A stretch of DNA of 64,000 bases from Lachnospiraceae bacterium (GCA_024684065.1 JAIKXO010000321.1:1-64000), one strand, 5' to 3'. Counted from the first letter of the stretch, positions 7,985-18,266 are shown. The notes: generated from the letters alone by a model not told the origin. Numbers and translations are program-made.

Positions 7985-10900
7985 ATGGGTATGCAGTTTG
8001 ATTTCAATAATATAAAAGATCCGCAGTTTTTCGCGGAGGGAAGGATGCCGGCTCATTCGGATCATGAATACTATAGGAACGAGTCAGAGAAGGATGCGGG
8101 CTTCACTACCTTTAAGCAGTCCCTGGACGGCGTATGGAAGTTTTATTATTCAAGGAACTTTGACGGAATGGCTGTGGATTTCTTTGAGCCTGATTTTGAC
8201 TGCCTGAACTGGGAGGATATAAGAGTCCCTGCCTGTATTCAGCTTGAAGGCTACGGGAAGCCTCAGTATGTGAATATCCAGTATCCGTGGGATGGCCATG
8301 AAGAGGTGGATCCGGGAGAAATACCGATGGATTATAATCCCGTGGCTCATTATGTCAAGCATTTTTATATACCTGAAGAGATGAAAGGAGAGAAGATCGG
8401 TATCCACTTTGACGGGGTTGAAAGCGGTTTTGCCCTGTGGATCAACGGACATTACCTGGGCTATAGCGAAGACAGCTTTACCCCCGCCGAATTTGACCTT
8501 ACCGGACTCGTGGATGAGGAAGGCCTGAATAAGCTTGCTGTCATGGTATTCCGCTTTACCTCGGGAAGCTTTCTGGAGGATCAGGATTTCTTCAGATTCT
8601 CCGGAATTTTCAGACCGGTATATCTTTTTTCGGTTCCGAAGATCCATGTTGAGGATATGTCGGTTCAGACTCTGCTTGATGATGAGTACAGGGATGCGGA
8701 CCTTAAGATAAGGCTTAAGATGTCCGGACAGGGAAAGGCGGAGATAAGGCTTGCGGAACTGGGAGGTGACCTTAAGCCGGTAGGCATTGAAACATTTTCT
8801 GCGGAGGAAGATCTGGATACGGAAAATGAGCTCTGCTATAAAATAAGAAAACCTCTTAAATGGAGCGCGGAGACACCGTATCTCTATGAGCTTCAGATCA
8901 CGATTTCAGACAGAGACGGTGAGAAGCAGGAGATCATTTCCGAAAAGACAGGCTTCAGACGTTTCGAGATAAAGGACAATATCATGTGCTTAAACGGTAA
9001 GCGCATAGTGTTCAGAGGCGTGAACAGGCATGATTTTTCTTCCTTTAAGGGCAGGGTGGTATCCGAGGCGGAGATAGAGAAAGATCTCATAACAATGAAA
9101 CGGAACAATATAAATGCCGTCAGGACAAGCCACTATCCGAATCAGACCGTATTTTACCGGCTTTGCGATGAATTGGGGCTTTATGTCATAGATGAGACGA
9201 ACATCGAGACGCACGGACTCTGGGTTCCTGTTGTGGCAGGAGAGAAGAAGGAGGAATATGCCGTTCCGGGTGACAGGGACGAATATCTTGATAATATCAT
9301 AAGCCGCGGCAGGAGCATGTTTGAGAGAGATAAAAACCACCCCTGCATCCTTATATGGTCCCTGGGCAATGAGTCTTACGGCGGAAAAAACCTGAAGTTA
9401 CTGCATGATGCGTTCCATGAATGGGATGATACAAGGCTCGTGCATTATGAGGGCGTGGTCAATGATCCAAGATATCCCGAAACTACGGATATGGTCAGCA
9501 ACATGTACTGGCCGGTAAAACAGATAAGATCCTATTTGAAAGAGCACCGTGATAAGCCGGTTATCAGCTGCGAATACAGTCATGCAATGGGGAATTCCTG
9601 TGGCGGAATGTATATCTACACGAACTATGCCGACAAGGAGGAGATGTATCAGGGCGGATTTATCTGGGATTACATAGATCAGTCCCTGACAGCCCATGAC
9701 AGATACGGGAATGAATATCAGGCCTACGGAGGAGACTTTGACGACAGGCCGAATGACGGAAGCTTTTCCGGAGACGGGATAGTATACGGCAGGGACAGGG
9801 AACCTTCACCCAAAATGCAGGAGGTTAAGTATAATTACCGTCCGGTCAAGGTCATATTTGAGGGCGGAGGAGCAAGATTTAACTATGAGAAGCCTGACGA
9901 AGCAGTTTCCGAGCTCAGGACTCTCTATACGGGAAGGCTGAATGAAGGATCTTTAGAGAGTGAAGAGAGCCGGTATTCGGAAGGCGCCAGAAAGATAAGG
10001 ATATTTAACAGGAATCTGTTTGTAAATACTCTTGAGTATGAAGCTGTGCTCATCCTCGAAAAGGGCGGGGAAGAGCTTATGCGGACCCATTTGCGGATCA
10101 ATACTCTTCCTCTGTCGGAAACGGTGATCGAAGTACCGGAGGAATTCTCACAGGAGATCGACCGGGTATGCGGAGAATACGTGCTTACGCTTTCGTTCAG
10201 GCTTAACGAGGATACACTGTGGGCCGGCGCCGGCTTTGAGGTCGCATACGGCCAGGCTGTCTTTGGTAAGGCTTTGGAGCCTGTCCATAGAAAGTCACCG
10301 ATGAGAATAATTCATGGGATCTATAATATCGGAGTACGCGGAGAAGGCTTCGAGATAATGTTCAGCAGGACGAACGGCGGAATGACTTCTTATAAATATG
10401 CCGGGAGAGAGCTCTTTAAGAGACCGCCTGTGCCTAATTTCTGGCGCCCCATGACCGAGAATGACAGGGCGAACCTTCTTCCGTTCAGAGCGGGACAATG
10501 GAAAATTGCCAGTATGTATGCGGACTGCAGGAATCCGGCGGATCCCTATGATATGGCAAGGGGATTTGAAGTGCTTGAAAAAGAGGATGAGATCACCGTC
10601 TCATACATATATAATCTTCCGACTCAGCCTTCGAAACAGGCCGAGATGAAATATACAGTGCATCAGGACGGTGTGGTCGACATGGAGCTTTCGATGGAGA
10701 AAAGCGATGACGTGGGCGAGCTTCCCGAATTCGGCGTTCTGTTCACGCTTCCTGCGGAATACGATAATCTTGAGTGGTACGGGATAGGGCCTAAGGAAAG
10801 CTACGTAGACAGGCCTCATGGAAAGCTTGCCGTTTATAATAATAAGGTAAGCGATAATATGGCTAAGTATCTTGTCCCTCAGGAATGCGGAAATAAGATA

Positions 10901-11179
10901 GGCGTAAGATATGCGGAGCTGACCGATGAAAAGGGAGGTATCTGCCTGTTGTCTTCCGATGATTATATAAGCCTTTCGGTTCTTCCGTATTCACCCGGGC
11001 AGATAGACGAGGCTCTTCATGCTTACGAGCTTCCTCCCGTACACTGCACCTATGTAAGGGCATCGCTTATGCAGATGGGGGTTGCCGGGGATGACACCTG
11101 GGGAGCAAAGACAAAACCGGTGCATATGATAGATAATTCGACGGAGCTTAAGTTCAGGTTTTCGTTTGTGGGCGTATAA
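7985..11179 (+). CDS. Glycoside hydrolase family 2, beta-galactosidase-like
   Basis: A 1064-residue LacZ-type enzyme. Domain order: sugar-binding jelly roll (about 40-215), immunoglobulin-like domain (220-325), TIM barrel (330-615), a second beta-sandwich (about 640-730) and the C-terminal beta-galactosidase small-chain domain (about 770-1060). The acid/base is in LGNES (E463) and the nucleophile in SCEYSHAMGNS (E530); both are present. The five-domain form argues for beta-galactosidase rather than a shorter beta-glucuronidase. There is no signal peptide, so it acts in the cytoplasm. ATG 7985 follows AAAGGAGGAATCCTC. The neighbouring uronate genes suggest use of plant or host glycan fragments; the exact substrate is open. 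Confidence 0.9.
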   Translation: MGMQFDFNNIKDPQFFAEGRMPAHSDHEYYRNESEKDAGFTTFKQSLDGVWKFYYSRNFDGMAVDFFEPDFDCLNWEDIRVPACIQLEGYGKPQYVNIQYPWDGHEEVDPGEIPMDYNPVAHYVKHFYIPEEMKGEKIGIHFDGVESGFALWINGHYLGYSEDSFTPAEFDLTGLVDEEGLNKLAVMVFRFTSGSFLEDQDFFRFSGIFRPVYLFSVPKIHVEDMSVQTLLDDEYRDADLKIRLKMSGQGKAEIRLAELGGDLKPVGIETFSAEEDLDTENELCYKIRKPLKWSAETPYLYELQITISDRDGEKQEIISEKTGFRRFEIKDNIMCLNGKRIVFRGVNRHDFSSFKGRVVSEAEIEKDLITMKRNNINAVRTSHYPNQTVFYRLCDELGLYVIDETNIETHGLWVPVVAGEKKEEYAVPGDRDEYLDNIISRGRSMFERDKNHPCILIWSLGNESYGGKNLKLLHDAFHEWDDTRLVHYEGVVNDPRYPETTDMVSNMYWPVKQIRSYLKEHRDKPVISCEYSHAMGNSCGGMYIYTNYADKEEMYQGGFIWDYIDQSLTAHDRYGNEYQAYGGDFDDRPNDGSFSGDGIVYGRDREPSPKMQEVKYNYRPVKVIFEGGGARFNYEKPDEAVSELRTLYTGRLNEGSLESEESRYSEGARKIRIFNRNLFVNTLEYEAVLILEKGGEELMRTHLRINTLPLSETVIEVPEEFSQEIDRVCGEYVLTLSFRLNEDTLWAGAGFEVAYGQAVFGKALEPVHRKSPMRIIHGIYNIGVRGEGFEIMFSRTNGGMTSYKYAGRELFKRPPVPNFWRPMTENDRANLLPFRAGQWKIASMYADCRNPADPYDMARGFEVLEKEDEITVSYIYNLPTQPSKQAEMKYTVHQDGVVDMELSMEKSDDVGELPEFGVLFTLPAEYDNLEWYGIGPKESYVDRPHGKLAVYNNKVSDNMAKYLVPQECGNKIGVRYAELTDEKGGICLLSSDDYISLSVLPYSPGQIDEALHAYELPPVHCTYVRASLMQMGVAGDDTWGAKTKPVHMIDNSTELKFRFSFVGV

Positions 11180-11184
11180 GGTAT

Positions 11185-11212
11185 AAAAAAGGGGGCGAAA
11201 GCCCCCTTTTTT
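11185..11212. terminator. Strong bidirectional terminator
   Basis: AAAAAAGGGGGC, a GAAA tetraloop, then GCCCCCTTTTTT: a perfect stem with A and T runs on both sides. It can end the GH2 transcript on plus and the PH-domain transcript on minus. Confidence 0.95.
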
Positions 11213-11240
11213 AAATCCGCATTTTTTAAATCCATATCTT

Positions 11241-11660
11241 TTAAAAAGCTCCTTCGATATCCTCCTCATCATTATCGGCAAATCCGTCAGAAGTAGCCAT
11301 GAGCTCACGGTTTACAACCCTCTTTTCATTTCTCTGTTTTTCCACAAGCTCTGAAAGCAGTTCCTTTACATCCCTGGACTTCTTTATGTTTCTGATCTGA
11401 AAGTTATGCAGGCTCTGATCAGACGAAGCAACCTGAATAGTGCCGAGCCCGAACATCTTCTGGAAAAACCCTCTTGTGAGCTTGACATCCAGTACACGGT
11501 ACAGGCGTATCTCATCCTCGGTAGTGTTGAAAAGTCCGTCCTCGATAAAGAGACGCTCTTTTGTCAGACTGTATTTGGTAAAGGTCCAGGGAAGCCCGAA
11601 AATGGTACGCCTTCTGTCCTTCCATAAAATATTCTGTTTTTCGGTCATGATATCTGCCAT
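11241..11660 (-). CDS. PH domain-containing protein (bacterial PH-like)
   Basis: A 139-residue soluble protein. Residues 20-85 form a bacterial pleckstrin-homology-like core: a strand with YSLTKERLFIEDGLF, then DEIRLYRVLDVKLTRGFFQKMFGLGTIQV, closely resembling YdbS/YdbT-type bPH_2 domains. The tail after residue 110 is acidic and probably disordered. Such domains occur in envelope-associated proteins, but this one has no membrane segment and its role is unknown. AAAGGAG lies ten bases before the ATG. It is divergent from the NhaC-type gene and monocistronic. Confidence 0.75.
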   Translation of the reverse strand: MADIMTEKQNILWKDRRRTIFGLPWTFTKYSLTKERLFIEDGLFNTTEDEIRLYRVLDVKLTRGFFQKMFGLGTIQVASSDQSLHNFQIRNIKKSRDVKELLSELVEKQRNEKRVVNRELMATSDGFADNDEEDIEGAF

Positions 11661-11745
11661 AATCTGCTGTACTCCTTTTGTAGATCATTATATGATTGCC
11701 GCTTTAAGTGACATATTTCCAGACAATATAAAAATGCCGGGCCGT

Positions 11746-11809
11746 GTAAACGGAAGAATCCGGATGAATCCGGTCTAAGACTTCATTCGTTATATCCGCT
11801 ATCGTTTAC
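11746..11809. other. Nested inverted repeats in divergent intergenic region
   Basis: The 283-base gap between the PH-domain gene and the antiporter gene holds GTAAACG (11746-11752) complementary to CGTTTAC (11803-11809), with an inner CCGGAT-GA-ATCCGG hairpin. A TATAAT at 11881-11886 may be the -10 of the antiporter promoter, but no good -35 is visible. The structure could act on either strand. Confidence 0.4.
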
Positions 11810-11943
11810 AGTATAACAAATCCATATGCATTCCACAATTATCAAAATATTTTTTTATGGTATTATAACAGCTATTGAGCTATAATGACTCTTGGTTTTA
11901 TTAATTTAGCACTTTAAAGCGATTACCTGAGGAGGGATGAAAA

Positions 11944-13494
11944 ATGGATGTACCTGCTATGTATGCGACATTTTGGTCGTTAGTGCCGCCGATAATAGCC
12001 ATTGTTCTGGCGTTGATAACAAAGGAGGTCTACAGCTCGCTGTTTATAGGAATTCTTTTCGGCGGGATGTTCTATTCGGGATTTTCTTTTGTGGGAACCT
12101 TTGATCATGTTTTAAATAGAGGTTTTATAGCTTCTCTTTCCGACAGCTATAATGTCGGGATCCTGATCTTCCTTGTGGTTCTCGGAGCTCTGGTGAGCCT
12201 TATGAATAAGGCGGGCGGTTCCAAAGCTTTCGGGGAATATATGATGTCCCGGATTAAGACGAGGGCCGGAGCGCAACTTGCGACTATGGCTCTGGGTATC
12301 ATTATCTTTATCGATGATTATTTCAACTGCCTGACCGTAGGCTCGGTAATGAGGCCTGTCACCGATACTCACAAGGTATCAAGGGCGAAGCTTGCCTATC
12401 TGATAGACGCTACGGCGGCACCTGTCTGTATTATAGCCCCGATATCTTCCTGGGCCGCTGCGGTTTCGGGTTTTGTTAAGGGTGAAGACGGTTTTACGGT
12501 TTTCCTTCGCGCTATTCCTTATAATTATTATGCGCTTCTCACTATAGCGATGATGATCATGCTGATCCTTACAAAAACTGAATACGGCCCGATGAAGAGA
12601 TTTGAAGAGAATGCCGTAAAGAAGGGGGATCTGTTTACTGTAAGAAGCAGGAACAGCGAAGAGGAAGAGAAAGGGGAAAAAGAAGTCGGACACGGTACAG
12701 TATCGGATCTTGTGGTTCCGATCATTTCTCTTATTATCTGCTGTATTATCTGCATGCTCTATACCGGAGGATTTTTTGAAGGCACTTCCTTCGTTGAGGC
12801 ATTTTCAAATTCCGATGCATCCGTAGGCCTTTCGATAGGCAGCATTTTCGGGATAATAATAACGATCATCATATATCTGGTAAGAAAAACGCTGACTTTC
12901 AGGGAATGCATGGAATCTATCCCTGAAGGTTTTTCGGCTATGGTGCCTGCGATCCTTATTCTGACCTTTGCATGGACCTTAAAGGAGATGACCATGAGCC
13001 TGGGCGCTCCCGAGTATGTGGCCGGAGTCATGGAAAAGAGTGCAGAGGGAATGCTGTATTTCCTGCCTGCGATCATCTTCCTGGTAGGATGTTTTCTGGC
13101 GTTTGCTACCGGAACTTCCTGGGGGACCTTTGGTATTCTCATACCTATCGTGGTCAATGTATTCCAGAACAGCGATCCCGAGCTTATGATAATCTCCATA
13201 TCGGCCTGCATGGCGGGAGCAGTATGCGGAGACCACTGCTCGCCTATCTCGGATACGACGATCATGTCAAGTGCCGGAGCACAGTGCGATCATGTAAGTC
13301 ACGTTTCGACCCAGCTTCCGTATGCGGTCACTGCTGCTTTCGTATCCTTTATTACATACATAGTCGCCGGCCTTTCAAGAAATCCATGGATCTCTCTGCC
13401 GGTCGGGATCGTGCTTATGTATGTGGTCCTGATGATAATAAGGAAAATCGATCCTTCGGACCGTACAGGCAGCGCAGAAGAAAAAGCATCATAG
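11944..13494 (+). CDS. Na+/H+ antiporter, NhaC family
   Basis: A 516-residue polytopic protein with 11-12 hydrophobic segments, matching NhaC-type carriers. Landmarks are IIIFIDDYFNCLTVGSVMRP in the first half and TSWGTFGILIPI plus CGDHCSPISDTTIMSS in the second half, which are conserved in this family. Members exchange Na+ with protons or amino acids and organic acids, so ion homeostasis is likely but the true substrate is uncertain. A strong ribosome site (GAGGAGGG) precedes ATG 11944. It is followed by gdhA with its own promoter. Confidence 0.88.
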   Translation: MDVPAMYATFWSLVPPIIAIVLALITKEVYSSLFIGILFGGMFYSGFSFVGTFDHVLNRGFIASLSDSYNVGILIFLVVLGALVSLMNKAGGSKAFGEYMMSRIKTRAGAQLATMALGIIIFIDDYFNCLTVGSVMRPVTDTHKVSRAKLAYLIDATAAPVCIIAPISSWAAAVSGFVKGEDGFTVFLRAIPYNYYALLTIAMMIMLILTKTEYGPMKRFEENAVKKGDLFTVRSRNSEEEEKGEKEVGHGTVSDLVVPIISLIICCIICMLYTGGFFEGTSFVEAFSNSDASVGLSIGSIFGIIITIIIYLVRKTLTFRECMESIPEGFSAMVPAILILTFAWTLKEMTMSLGAPEYVAGVMEKSAEGMLYFLPAIIFLVGCFLAFATGTSWGTFGILIPIVVNVFQNSDPELMIISISACMAGAVCGDHCSPISDTTIMSSAGAQCDHVSHVSTQLPYAVTAAFVSFITYIVAGLSRNPWISLPVGIVLMYVVLMIIRKIDPSDRTGSAEEKAS

Positions 13495-13578
13495 ATCACA
13501 GCTGCCGGCTGTAAAGAGGATACACCGGAATATTAAAAGGCGGAAAACAGATAAAAAATAATTTAATCCAATAATTTC

Positions 13579-13607
13579 TTGCAGTTTTTTAGTTATAGTT
13601 GTACAAT
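13579..13607 (+). promoter_or_regulatory. Sigma-A type promoter for gdhA
   Basis: TTGCAG (13579-13584), a 17-base spacer, TACAAT (13602-13607). Transcription would start near 13614, only a few bases before the hairpin at 13621. Confidence 0.75.
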
Positions 13608-13620
13608 AACCGAAAGACAA

Positions 13621-13675
13621 AGGCGTCTGAAAAAGTATGTATGACTATTACATACTTTTTTAGGCGTCTGTTTTT
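13621..13675 (+). promoter_or_regulatory. Terminator-like leader hairpin before gdhA
   Basis: AAAAAGTATGTA (13630-13641) and TACATACTTTTT (13649-13660) form a perfect 12-bp stem. It is flanked by identical copies of AGGCGTCTG (13621-13629 and 13662-13670) that also pair with each other through G-U wobbles, extending the stem to about 21 pairs. GTTTTTATAG follows. Since it lies directly after the promoter, it could attenuate gdhA transcription. Confidence 0.65.
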
Positions 13676-13679
13676 ATAG

Positions 13680-15053
<1,374 letters not shown>

Positions 15054-15179
15054 TCCTTTGAAAAAACGGTTTATTGTAAAGGCAGCGGATTAAAGGTCTG
15101 TATTTGGTCTGTTCATGCTTACTGTATTTTGGATAAAAACAGTAAGCTGTCGGGAGATCGACAGATTGCTGATTTTGGT

Positions 15180-15226
15180 AAAAGCCGCCGGGCTCATCGT
15201 TTCATGTATGAGTCCGGCGGCTTTTT
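15180..15226 (+). terminator. Terminator after gdhA
   Basis: AAAAGCCGCCGG plus GCTCAT (15180-15197) pairs with ATGAGT plus CCGGCGGCTTTT (15208-15225), an 18-bp stem with one G-U pair, ending in a T-run. Confidence 0.92.
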
Positions 15227-15239
15227 ATAAGAACTATAC

Positions 15240-15309
15240 ATAATCATAATACGGCGCGATAAACGCGCCTTTTATCGGAACCTTGAAAACAAGGTTCCGA
15301 TAAGATATA
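15240..15309. repeat. Two-hairpin dispersed repeat, copy 1
   Basis: A 70-base unit identical to the one at 15361-15430. It folds into GGCGCG-ATAAA-CGCGCC and then TTATCGGAACCTTG-AAAA-CAAGGTTCCGATAA. It lies directly after the gdhA terminator, in the 397-base gap before the GNAT gene. Confidence 0.9.
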
Positions 15310-15364
15310 TTATCGGAAGTAAAACCTGTTAAAATCACCGGGATCGCAACGGCACTTCCGATAA
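15310..15364. repeat. Inverted repeat joining the two copies
   Basis: TTATCGGAAGT (15310-15320) is complementary to ACTTCCGATAA (15354-15364). It shares the TTATCGGAA end of the flanking 70-base repeats, so the whole 15240-15430 block is built from the same palindromic ends. Confidence 0.75.
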
Positions 15365-15430
15365 TCATAATACGGCGCGATAAACGCGCCTTTTATCGGA
15401 ACCTTGAAAACAAGGTTCCGATAAGATATA
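15361..15430. repeat. Two-hairpin dispersed repeat, copy 2
   Basis: Identical over 70 bases to copy 1, at a 121-base period. It ends 21 bases before the GNAT start. A more diverged copy is at 23206-23270. Confidence 0.9.
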
Positions 15431-15450
15431 CTATTGACTGAGGTGTGGGA

Positions 15451-15921
15451 ATGATAAGAAGAGCAGAAAAAAGGGATATACCTGACATAGACAGGCTCCT
15501 TTATGAAGTGAATAACGTCCATGCGGACGGAAGGAGCGATCTGTTCAGGCACGACTGTAAAAAGTATACAGACGCGGAATTAGAGGTTATAATAGAAGAT
15601 GATAAAAGACCTGTATTTGTGCTGACAGATGAGACTGACGAGCATGTTTACGGATACTGCTTCTGCGTTTTGGAGGTTTATGAGAACGATCATAATATGG
15701 TCGACAGGAAAACCCTCTATATAGATGATCTTTGCGTAGATGAGGAAAAAAGAGGAGAGCATATAGGTTCCGGGCTTTATCGCTTTGTTCTTGAATATGC
15801 AAAAAAAGAGGGCTGCTATAATGTGACGCTGAATGTCTGGTCGTTGAATGACAGGGCAAAACAATTTTACGAAGCTATGGGCCTTAAGCCTTATAAAGTT
15901 GGGATGGAGCAGATCCTGTGA
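15451..15921 (+). CDS. GNAT family N-acetyltransferase
   Basis: A 156-residue acetyl-CoA-dependent acyltransferase. The N terminus IRRAEKRDIPDIDRL begins the fold, the central strand is TLYIDDLCVDEEKRG, and the acetyl-CoA loop follows as RGEHIGSGLYRFVLEYAKK. The C terminus LNDRAKQFYEAMGLKP is also typical. ATG 15451 is preferred over GTG 15445 because GAGGTG lies just upstream. The acceptor substrate is unknown. It is 28 bases ahead of plsY and may be cotranscribed. Confidence 0.9.
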   Translation: MIRRAEKRDIPDIDRLLYEVNNVHADGRSDLFRHDCKKYTDAELEVIIEDDKRPVFVLTDETDEHVYGYCFCVLEVYENDHNMVDRKTLYIDDLCVDEEKRGEHIGSGLYRFVLEYAKKEGCYNVTLNVWSLNDRAKQFYEAMGLKPYKVGMEQIL

Positions 15922-15949
15922 ACATGGTGCAAAGGATAAGGGATAATAC

Positions 15950-16636
15950 GTGGATAATACAATAAGCATGATACTGATATGCGCGGTTTCCGGGTACATA
16001 GTAGGCTGCATAAATCTGGCCTTCTTTCTTGCAAAGCTCAAGGGTTTTGATATCAGGGAACATGGTTCTGGAAATGCCGGGGCTTCGAACATTATTATCA
16101 CAATGGGAAAAGGCTTAGGGGTGGCTGTCGCCCTTGTAGATATATTCAAGGCATTTCTGATAATCAGGCTGGTGATGCATATCTACCCTGAAAATGCCGT
16201 GCTTTCAGGTTTTGTATGTGCGACCTTTGTCGTGATCGGCAATATCTTTCCGTTTTATATGGGATTTAAAGGAGGAAAAGGCTTTGCTTCCCTTGGGGGG
16301 TCGGTGCTTGCCCTGGATGCGAAGCTTTTTGTGGTACTTCTTATTATAGTGGCTGTTATTGTATTTCTGTCGGATTATATCTGCTTCGGTCCGATGTTTG
16401 CTTCAGTGGCTTTCCCTCTTTCCTACGGGGTGATGAACAGCACTTATATTCCATCAGTGTTTACCGTGGCGACGTTTGCCATTATATATAGACATCTTGA
16501 AAATATAAGAAGAATAACCCAGGGAAAAGAGCTTAGATTAAGCTTTCTATGGAACCGCAAAAGAGAAGTTGACAGATTAGGAATCGAAAACGACGATGGC
16601 AAGAACTACCCTTTCGAGCATGATAACAAAGCTTGA
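15950..16636 (+). CDS. plsY: Glycerol-3-phosphate acyltransferase PlsY
   Basis: Transfers the acyl group of acyl-phosphate to glycerol-3-phosphate, the first step of phospholipid synthesis in the membrane. The 228-residue protein has about five hydrophobic segments and the conserved loops HGSGNAGASNI and GFKGGKGFAS. A GTG start at 15950 with AAGGGA six bases upstream is chosen; ATG 15968 has no ribosome site. The C-terminal 25 residues are longer than usual, and the gene overlaps the next one by 41 bases. Confidence 0.93.
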   Translation: MDNTISMILICAVSGYIVGCINLAFFLAKLKGFDIREHGSGNAGASNIIITMGKGLGVAVALVDIFKAFLIIRLVMHIYPENAVLSGFVCATFVVIGNIFPFYMGFKGGKGFASLGGSVLALDAKLFVVLLIIVAVIVFLSDYICFGPMFASVAFPLSYGVMNSTYIPSVFTVATFAIIYRHLENIRRITQGKELRLSFLWNRKREVDRLGIENDDGKNYPFEHDNKA

Positions 16637-18266
16637 ATATGAAAAGGATGCGGAAGGCTATTTAAGACTCCTTCTTTCTGTTGTTGTATGCATTTATTGT
16701 GTAATTCTCTTTTTCGTTCTTCCCCTGATCGTACATGACAGATATTTTGATATCGGAACCTTCAAATACAGCGTTTTCTTTTACAGCACGTTAATAATGC
16801 TTGCGCTTTGCGCGCTCCTGTCGCTTTCATATCTTTTTTTAAGGCTTATCAGAAAAGAGACCGATCCCGTAGACCTGATAGAGGCTCTCAGAAGGGTCAA
16901 CATGGTCGACAAGGCAGTTGTGATCTATGCGATATGCTGCATCATTTCCTATTTAATGAGTCCGTATAATACGGGGGTCCTGGGTTACAGCGATGTAGTC
17001 AATCCGCCCCTTAAGGGGTATCCCGGATGGGGTATGGGCCTTATAAGCCAGCTTTTTTTTGCAGGGATCTATTTTGCCGTCTCAAAATTTACGGATAAGG
17101 CCTTCAGAAAGCTTATAATGGCTGCGTTTTACTCAGGTTCGCTGATAGCCTTCATGCTTGCGCTTCTTCATCGGTTTTCCGTGGATCCGTTTGGATTTTA
17201 CGAAGGGATATCCGAGTATTATAAACTCCTGTTTCTCTCTACCCTCGGGCAGGCTACCTGGTATTCGAGCTACCTGTGTACCATCCTCCCGATGGCCCTT
17301 GCCATGTTCATTTATGAAAAGAGGACCCGGTACAGAAGTTTTTATGCGTTCTATATAATGATAGCTTCCATGTCCCTGGTCACCCAGAATTCGGACAGCG
17401 CTTATATCGCCCTGTGTGCCGCGCTGTTAACGTTGTTTGTTTTTGCTCTTAACAGCAATAATTATTTCATAAGATATTTCCAGCTTATCGTTCTGATACT
17501 TTTAAGCTTCAGGCTGGTCGGGATACTTCAGCTTGTATTTAAGGACAGGGCTGTGATGCCGGGCAGGCTGTCACTTTTCTTTTCAACGGGAACCCCAATG
17601 CTTATATTTACGGTTATAATGGTCTTTCTGTATCTGATATATTCCCTCTTTCAGATCAAACACGGGGTTTCCGTAAGAAGACTGATGATACTCAGGACGA
17701 TCGTTTTGGTTATTTCGGGGATAATATTTGTTTTGGCAATATCCATACTGGTTCTTTCGGCAGGAGGGGTTTATCTGCCGTATTTTAAGGATATAGAGTA
17801 CTTTCGTTTTAATGACGAATGGGGAAGCGGCAGAGGTTTTACGTGGAAGGTGACCCTGCAGATGTTTAAGAGCCTTCCTTTTACCGGCAAATTATTCGGA
17901 GTAGGACCGGATTGCTTTGCGGAATATGCATTTGAGTTCAGGTCTGAGGAGATGGCTGCCAAATGGGGAAGCAGCGTACTGGCGAATGCCCATAATGAAT
18001 GGCTCAATACCCTGTTTACTCTGGGTCTGGTCGGGTTTATCAGTTATCTGTCGATATTTTTTACCGCTTTTGTCCGCTTCATCAGAAAAAAGAGGATCTC
18101 GGCGCTTACCATAGCCGGGGCGGCCGCGATAGCCTCATATGTTTCCCATAATTTTTTCTGCTACCAGCAGGTGCTCTGTACACCGTATATTTTTGCCATA
18201 ATAGCCCTGTGCATCGCATTTGTGGCTAAGCCCCGTCCCCGCAGAAGGCAGGCTGTAAAAAAATAA
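16596..18266 (+). CDS. O-antigen ligase / polymerase-like membrane protein
   Basis: A 556-residue polytopic protein with about 11-12 hydrophobic helices. The long periplasmic-type loop and the motif ANAHNEWLNTLFTLGLVGF near residue 465 are typical of the Wzy/WaaL (O-antigen ligase) family. In Gram-positives such proteins polymerise or ligate cell-surface polysaccharide or modify wall polymers. It starts inside plsY (41-base overlap); an alternative ATG at 16620 would shorten the overlap. Ribosome sites are weak at both, consistent with coupling. Substrate unknown. Confidence 0.8.
   Translation: MARTTLSSMITKLEYEKDAEGYLRLLLSVVVCIYCVILFFVLPLIVHDRYFDIGTFKYSVFFYSTLIMLALCALLSLSYLFLRLIRKETDPVDLIEALRRVNMVDKAVVIYAICCIISYLMSPYNTGVLGYSDVVNPPLKGYPGWGMGLISQLFFAGIYFAVSKFTDKAFRKLIMAAFYSGSLIAFMLALLHRFSVDPFGFYEGISEYYKLLFLSTLGQATWYSSYLCTILPMALAMFIYEKRTRYRSFYAFYIMIASMSLVTQNSDSAYIALCAALLTLFVFALNSNNYFIRYFQLIVLILLSFRLVGILQLVFKDRAVMPGRLSLFFSTGTPMLIFTVIMVFLYLIYSLFQIKHGVSVRRLMILRTIVLVISGIIFVLAISILVLSAGGVYLPYFKDIEYFRFNDEWGSGRGFTWKVTLQMFKSLPFTGKLFGVGPDCFAEYAFEFRSEEMAAKWGSSVLANAHNEWLNTLFTLGLVGFISYLSIFFTAFVRFIRKKRISALTIAGAAAIASYVSHNFFCYQQVLCTPYIFAIIALCIAFVAKPRPRRRQAVKK

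Noticed and set aside
12972..13514. Plus-strand frame of 180 codons inside the NhaC-type gene
   Set aside because: Lies entirely within a well-supported membrane transporter in another frame; composition is that of a shadow frame.
13621..13670. Insertion of a small mobile element with 9-base target duplication (AGGCGTCTG)
   Set aside because: The two copies also pair as part of one stem and are followed by a T-run just after a promoter, so a regulatory hairpin explains them better.
15240..15430. CRISPR array
   Set aside because: Only two long palindromic copies with a 51-base gap and no cas genes; the structure fits a dispersed palindromic repeat.
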